Translations under genes and position numbers: made by a program
Shown here: piece after piece, positions 6,244-7,653 of the stretch
Layout: every line of letters starts with the position of its first letter
How positions within the stretch are numbered: the stretch's first letter is position 1
NCBI GenBank assembly: GCA_030632525.1
Contig: DAOVUP010000057.1
Span: 1 to 7,653 of the forward strand
DNA from: Desulfobacteraceae bacterium
Lineage (GTDB): Bacteria > Desulfobacterota > DSM-4660 > Desulfatiglandales > Desulfatiglandaceae
Length of the DNA: 7,653 bases
Reading direction: 5' to 3'
The notes under the pieces: generated by a model
Databases searched by the model: none
Seen by the model: only the letters and a program-made list of their open reading frames with translations
Told to the model about the DNA's origin: nothing

Positions 6244-6391
6244 ATTGTGTGAGATCCGGTTGTCTATTTCGACGACCTGTCGGTCCGGGATCTCTCTGTT
6301 TGAAGATTGTGGCGGCAACCCCTACGCAGCCGATTAGATAATTTCTGTGTTTGTATATAGGTTTCACTATTTTTCGAACCCCCTTTCTCAA
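6236..6391 (-). CDS. possible small protein of unknown function between kinase-like and synthetase genes
   Basis: This is the only open frame across most of the gap after the UbiB-like gene. From a TTG at 6391 (GAGG 8 bases upstream) it would encode 51 residues, or from a GTG at 6367, 43 residues. The product is basic, with a short hydrophobic stretch (YLIGCVGVAATIF) followed by a charged, proline- and arginine-containing tail. Its TAA overlaps the ATG at 6243 (ATGGATAA), an arrangement typical of translational coupling. I do not recognise the sequence. An open frame of this length can arise by chance, and both starts are non-ATG, so it may simply be leader sequence. It is in the same frame as the synthetase, separated from it by TAA and TGA four codons apart. 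Confidence 0.25.
   Translation of the reverse strand: MRKGVRKIVKPIYKHRNYLIGCVGVAATIFKQRDPGPTGRRNRQPDLTQYG
6251..6294 (-). promoter_or_regulatory. inverted repeat just before the synthetase start region
   Basis: On the minus strand GAGATCCCGG (6294-6285) pairs with CCGGATCTC (6259-6251): nine base pairs with a single bulged C. A 4-bp inner stem, GACC/GGTC around a 4-base loop, lies at 6285-6274; it shares base 6285 with the outer arm. The 3' arm ends 7 bases before the ATG at 6243, covering the place where a ribosome binding site would be. There is no T-run, so it does not look like a terminator. It could control translation, but a repeat of this size can occur by chance. Confidence 0.35.
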
Positions 6392-6411
6392 CTCCTGGTC
6401 CTCAAAGGCAT

Positions 6412-7653
6412 CTATATCCTTCCGCGTCTTAAGATACTTATGAGGAGCCAGAACCCCATTAAGCCGGCAATAACAAATCCTGCCAGACCGATAACAGGTA
6501 TGTCATGCCATTTGGGCGGGATGCCGGCCAAGATAATGAGGGAAGAGCCAATCACTAAAGATGCAAGGACAATGGCAAAGGCAAGCCGGTTGCTGACACG
6601 GTCAAGGGTGGATAACAAAGGCTCCATGCCCCGATGGTGGAATTCTATCTTTATCTTCCCCTCTCTTGTCTGTCTCAGTATCTTGCGGATCTCCCCCGGG
6701 ATGTCCTTTAAGAGGTGGATTAACTCTGTGCCATATGAAAGCATATCGCGACTCAGCCTTCGGGGATTCAGGCGGTTGATCTGAATACGTTCCAGAAATG
6801 GGGCAGACTGCTTTATCACATCGAGTTCAGGGTCCAACAACCTTCCTGACCCTTCTACGGTACCTAAGGCCTTGATCATCAAAAGAAGATCGGGGGGTAC
6901 TCTGAGGTGATATTTTACCACCATCTCAAAAAGCTGATGCAGTAACTTTCCAAATTCCAGATCCTTGAGGGGCCGATAAAAATGTCGACTTATGAATTCG
7001 GCAACATCCCTTTCCAAGGAGTGATAGTCAGGTTCATCATCCCATATGGTGAGTCTGATAAGGGCATCCGTAACCTTTTGTTCATCTCTCTGGGCGATAT
7101 TCACGATCAGATCGGCGAAGTGTTCTCTGGTTTCAATGTTAATGCGACCCATCATGCCAAAGTCCAAATAGCAGATGACGTTACCGGGCAGGATGAATAC
7201 GTTGCCAGGGTGGGGATCTGCATGAAAAAAACCATGAACAAAGATCTGTTTTAATATCAGATCAAAACCTGTCCGGGCAATCTCACGGGGCTCAAGACCC
7301 TCTTTTTTTAATCGGGCAATATCAGAGATCTTGATGCCGTTTATGTATTCCATGGTGAGAACCCGCCCTGTTGTGGCTTCACGATAGACCTTGGGAACAT
7401 AAATAGTGGACTCACCGGCAAACTGCATGGCAAAGCGCTCCATGTGGGCCGCTTCCAGGCCGTAATCCAGCTCGTTTTCGAGTGTACGGGCGAATTCTTC
7501 CACGATCTTGGTTGGACGCTGGATTGCCCCGCCCTCAAGGTGTCTTTCCATTAAGGTAGCCAGATGAAGCGCAATTTCTAAATCTACCTCAATGGTCTTC
7601 CGGATTCGTGGCCTCTGGATCTTAACAACCACGTCGTCCCCTTCGGCGTGCTG
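6412..7653 (-). CDS. UbiB/AarF (ABC1/ADCK) family atypical kinase-like protein, 5' end outside window
   Basis: The open frame runs off the right edge; 413 residues are visible of a family usually about 540-560 long, so the N-terminal helices with the family's KxGQ motif are outside. The GTG at 7632 is an internal valine: codons before it read QHAEGDD, leading into VVVKIQRP, whose Lys (visible residue 11) is the ATP-contacting lysine. Further landmarks are ELDYGLEAAHMERF (from about 61), the catalytic-loop counterpart HADPHPGN (144-151) and the metal-binding DFG (164-166). The C-terminus carries two hydrophobic segments (about 354-375 and 384-407) ending in a basic RRGRI tail, as usual for membrane-anchored UbiB/AarF proteins. 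Characterised members are ATPases/kinase-like proteins assisting quinone synthesis or lipid handling at the inner membrane; in an anaerobe the partner may be menaquinone or membrane lipid. It ends 168 bases before the ATG at 6243 on the same strand. Operon membership with the synthetase is uncertain. Confidence 0.93.
   Translation of the reverse strand, partial: QHAEGDDVVVKIQRPRIRKTIEVDLEIALHLATLMERHLEGGAIQRPTKIVEEFARTLENELDYGLEAAHMERFAMQFAGESTIYVPKVYREATTGRVLTMEYINGIKISDIARLKKEGLEPREIARTGFDLILKQIFVHGFFHADPHPGNVFILPGNVICYLDFGMMGRINIETREHFADLIVNIAQRDEQKVTDALIRLTIWDDEPDYHSLERDVAEFISRHFYRPLKDLEFGKLLHQLFEMVVKYHLRVPPDLLLMIKALGTVEGSGRLLDPELDVIKQSAPFLERIQINRLNPRRLSRDMLSYGTELIHLLKDIPGEIRKILRQTREGKIKIEFHHRGMEPLLSTLDRVSNRLAFAIVLASLVIGSSLIILAGIPPKWHDIPVIGLAGFVIAGLMGFWLLISILRRGRI

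Noticed and set aside
6347..6784. Plus-strand open frame of 145 codons opposite the UbiB-like gene
   Set aside because: It lies antisense to a region with clear UbiB/AarF membrane and catalytic-domain coding, and its product shows no recognisable domain.

Overview
The window shows six genes typical of an anaerobic bacterium. They suggest a sulfate-reducing or syntrophic member of the Desulfobacterota, but that placement is inferred from gene types (a cytoplasmic Mo/W-bis-pterin enzyme of the acetylene-hydratase-like branch, and an ADP-forming-type acyl-CoA synthetase alpha subunit), not from a marker gene. Base composition is moderate and looks even throughout. No insertion sequence, tRNA, rRNA, CRISPR array or phage gene is visible.

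Layout. At the left edge a LysR-type regulator reads rightward (2-895, start codon outside the window). Everything else reads leftward. In transcription order these are: a UbiB/AarF-type kinase-like membrane protein (6412-7653, N-terminus outside the window); an acyl-CoA synthetase alpha-type protein (4838-6187 plus a disrupted start region up to 6243); an HD-domain protein 14 bases further on (4221-4823); a 209-base gap with a plausible promoter and a strong ribosome binding site; a 736-residue molybdopterin oxidoreductase (1801-4011); and a HAD-IIA phosphatase with a TTG start (911-1741). The LysR and HAD genes converge and are only 15 bases apart.

How they may fit together. The synthetase and HD genes are almost certainly co-transcribed, and the oxidoreductase and HAD genes (59-base gap) probably are too. 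The molybdopterin enzyme has an N-terminal [4Fe-4S] site and a Cys metal ligand followed by His. It lacks a Tat signal and has no electron-transfer subunit nearby, so it is probably a soluble cytoplasmic enzyme of unknown substrate. A link to the CoA-ligase-like protein (for example oxidation or hydration of a substrate followed by acid/acyl-CoA interconversion) is only a hypothesis.

The most unusual point is the start of the synthetase gene. The conserved N-terminal strand of its CoA-binding fold is encoded upstream of the GTG at 6187 but has no usable start codon. It is cut off by an ATG immediately followed by TGA, or equivalently is one T short of being in frame with an ATG at 6243. That ATG overlaps the stop of a small unassigned open frame and lies just behind an inverted repeat.
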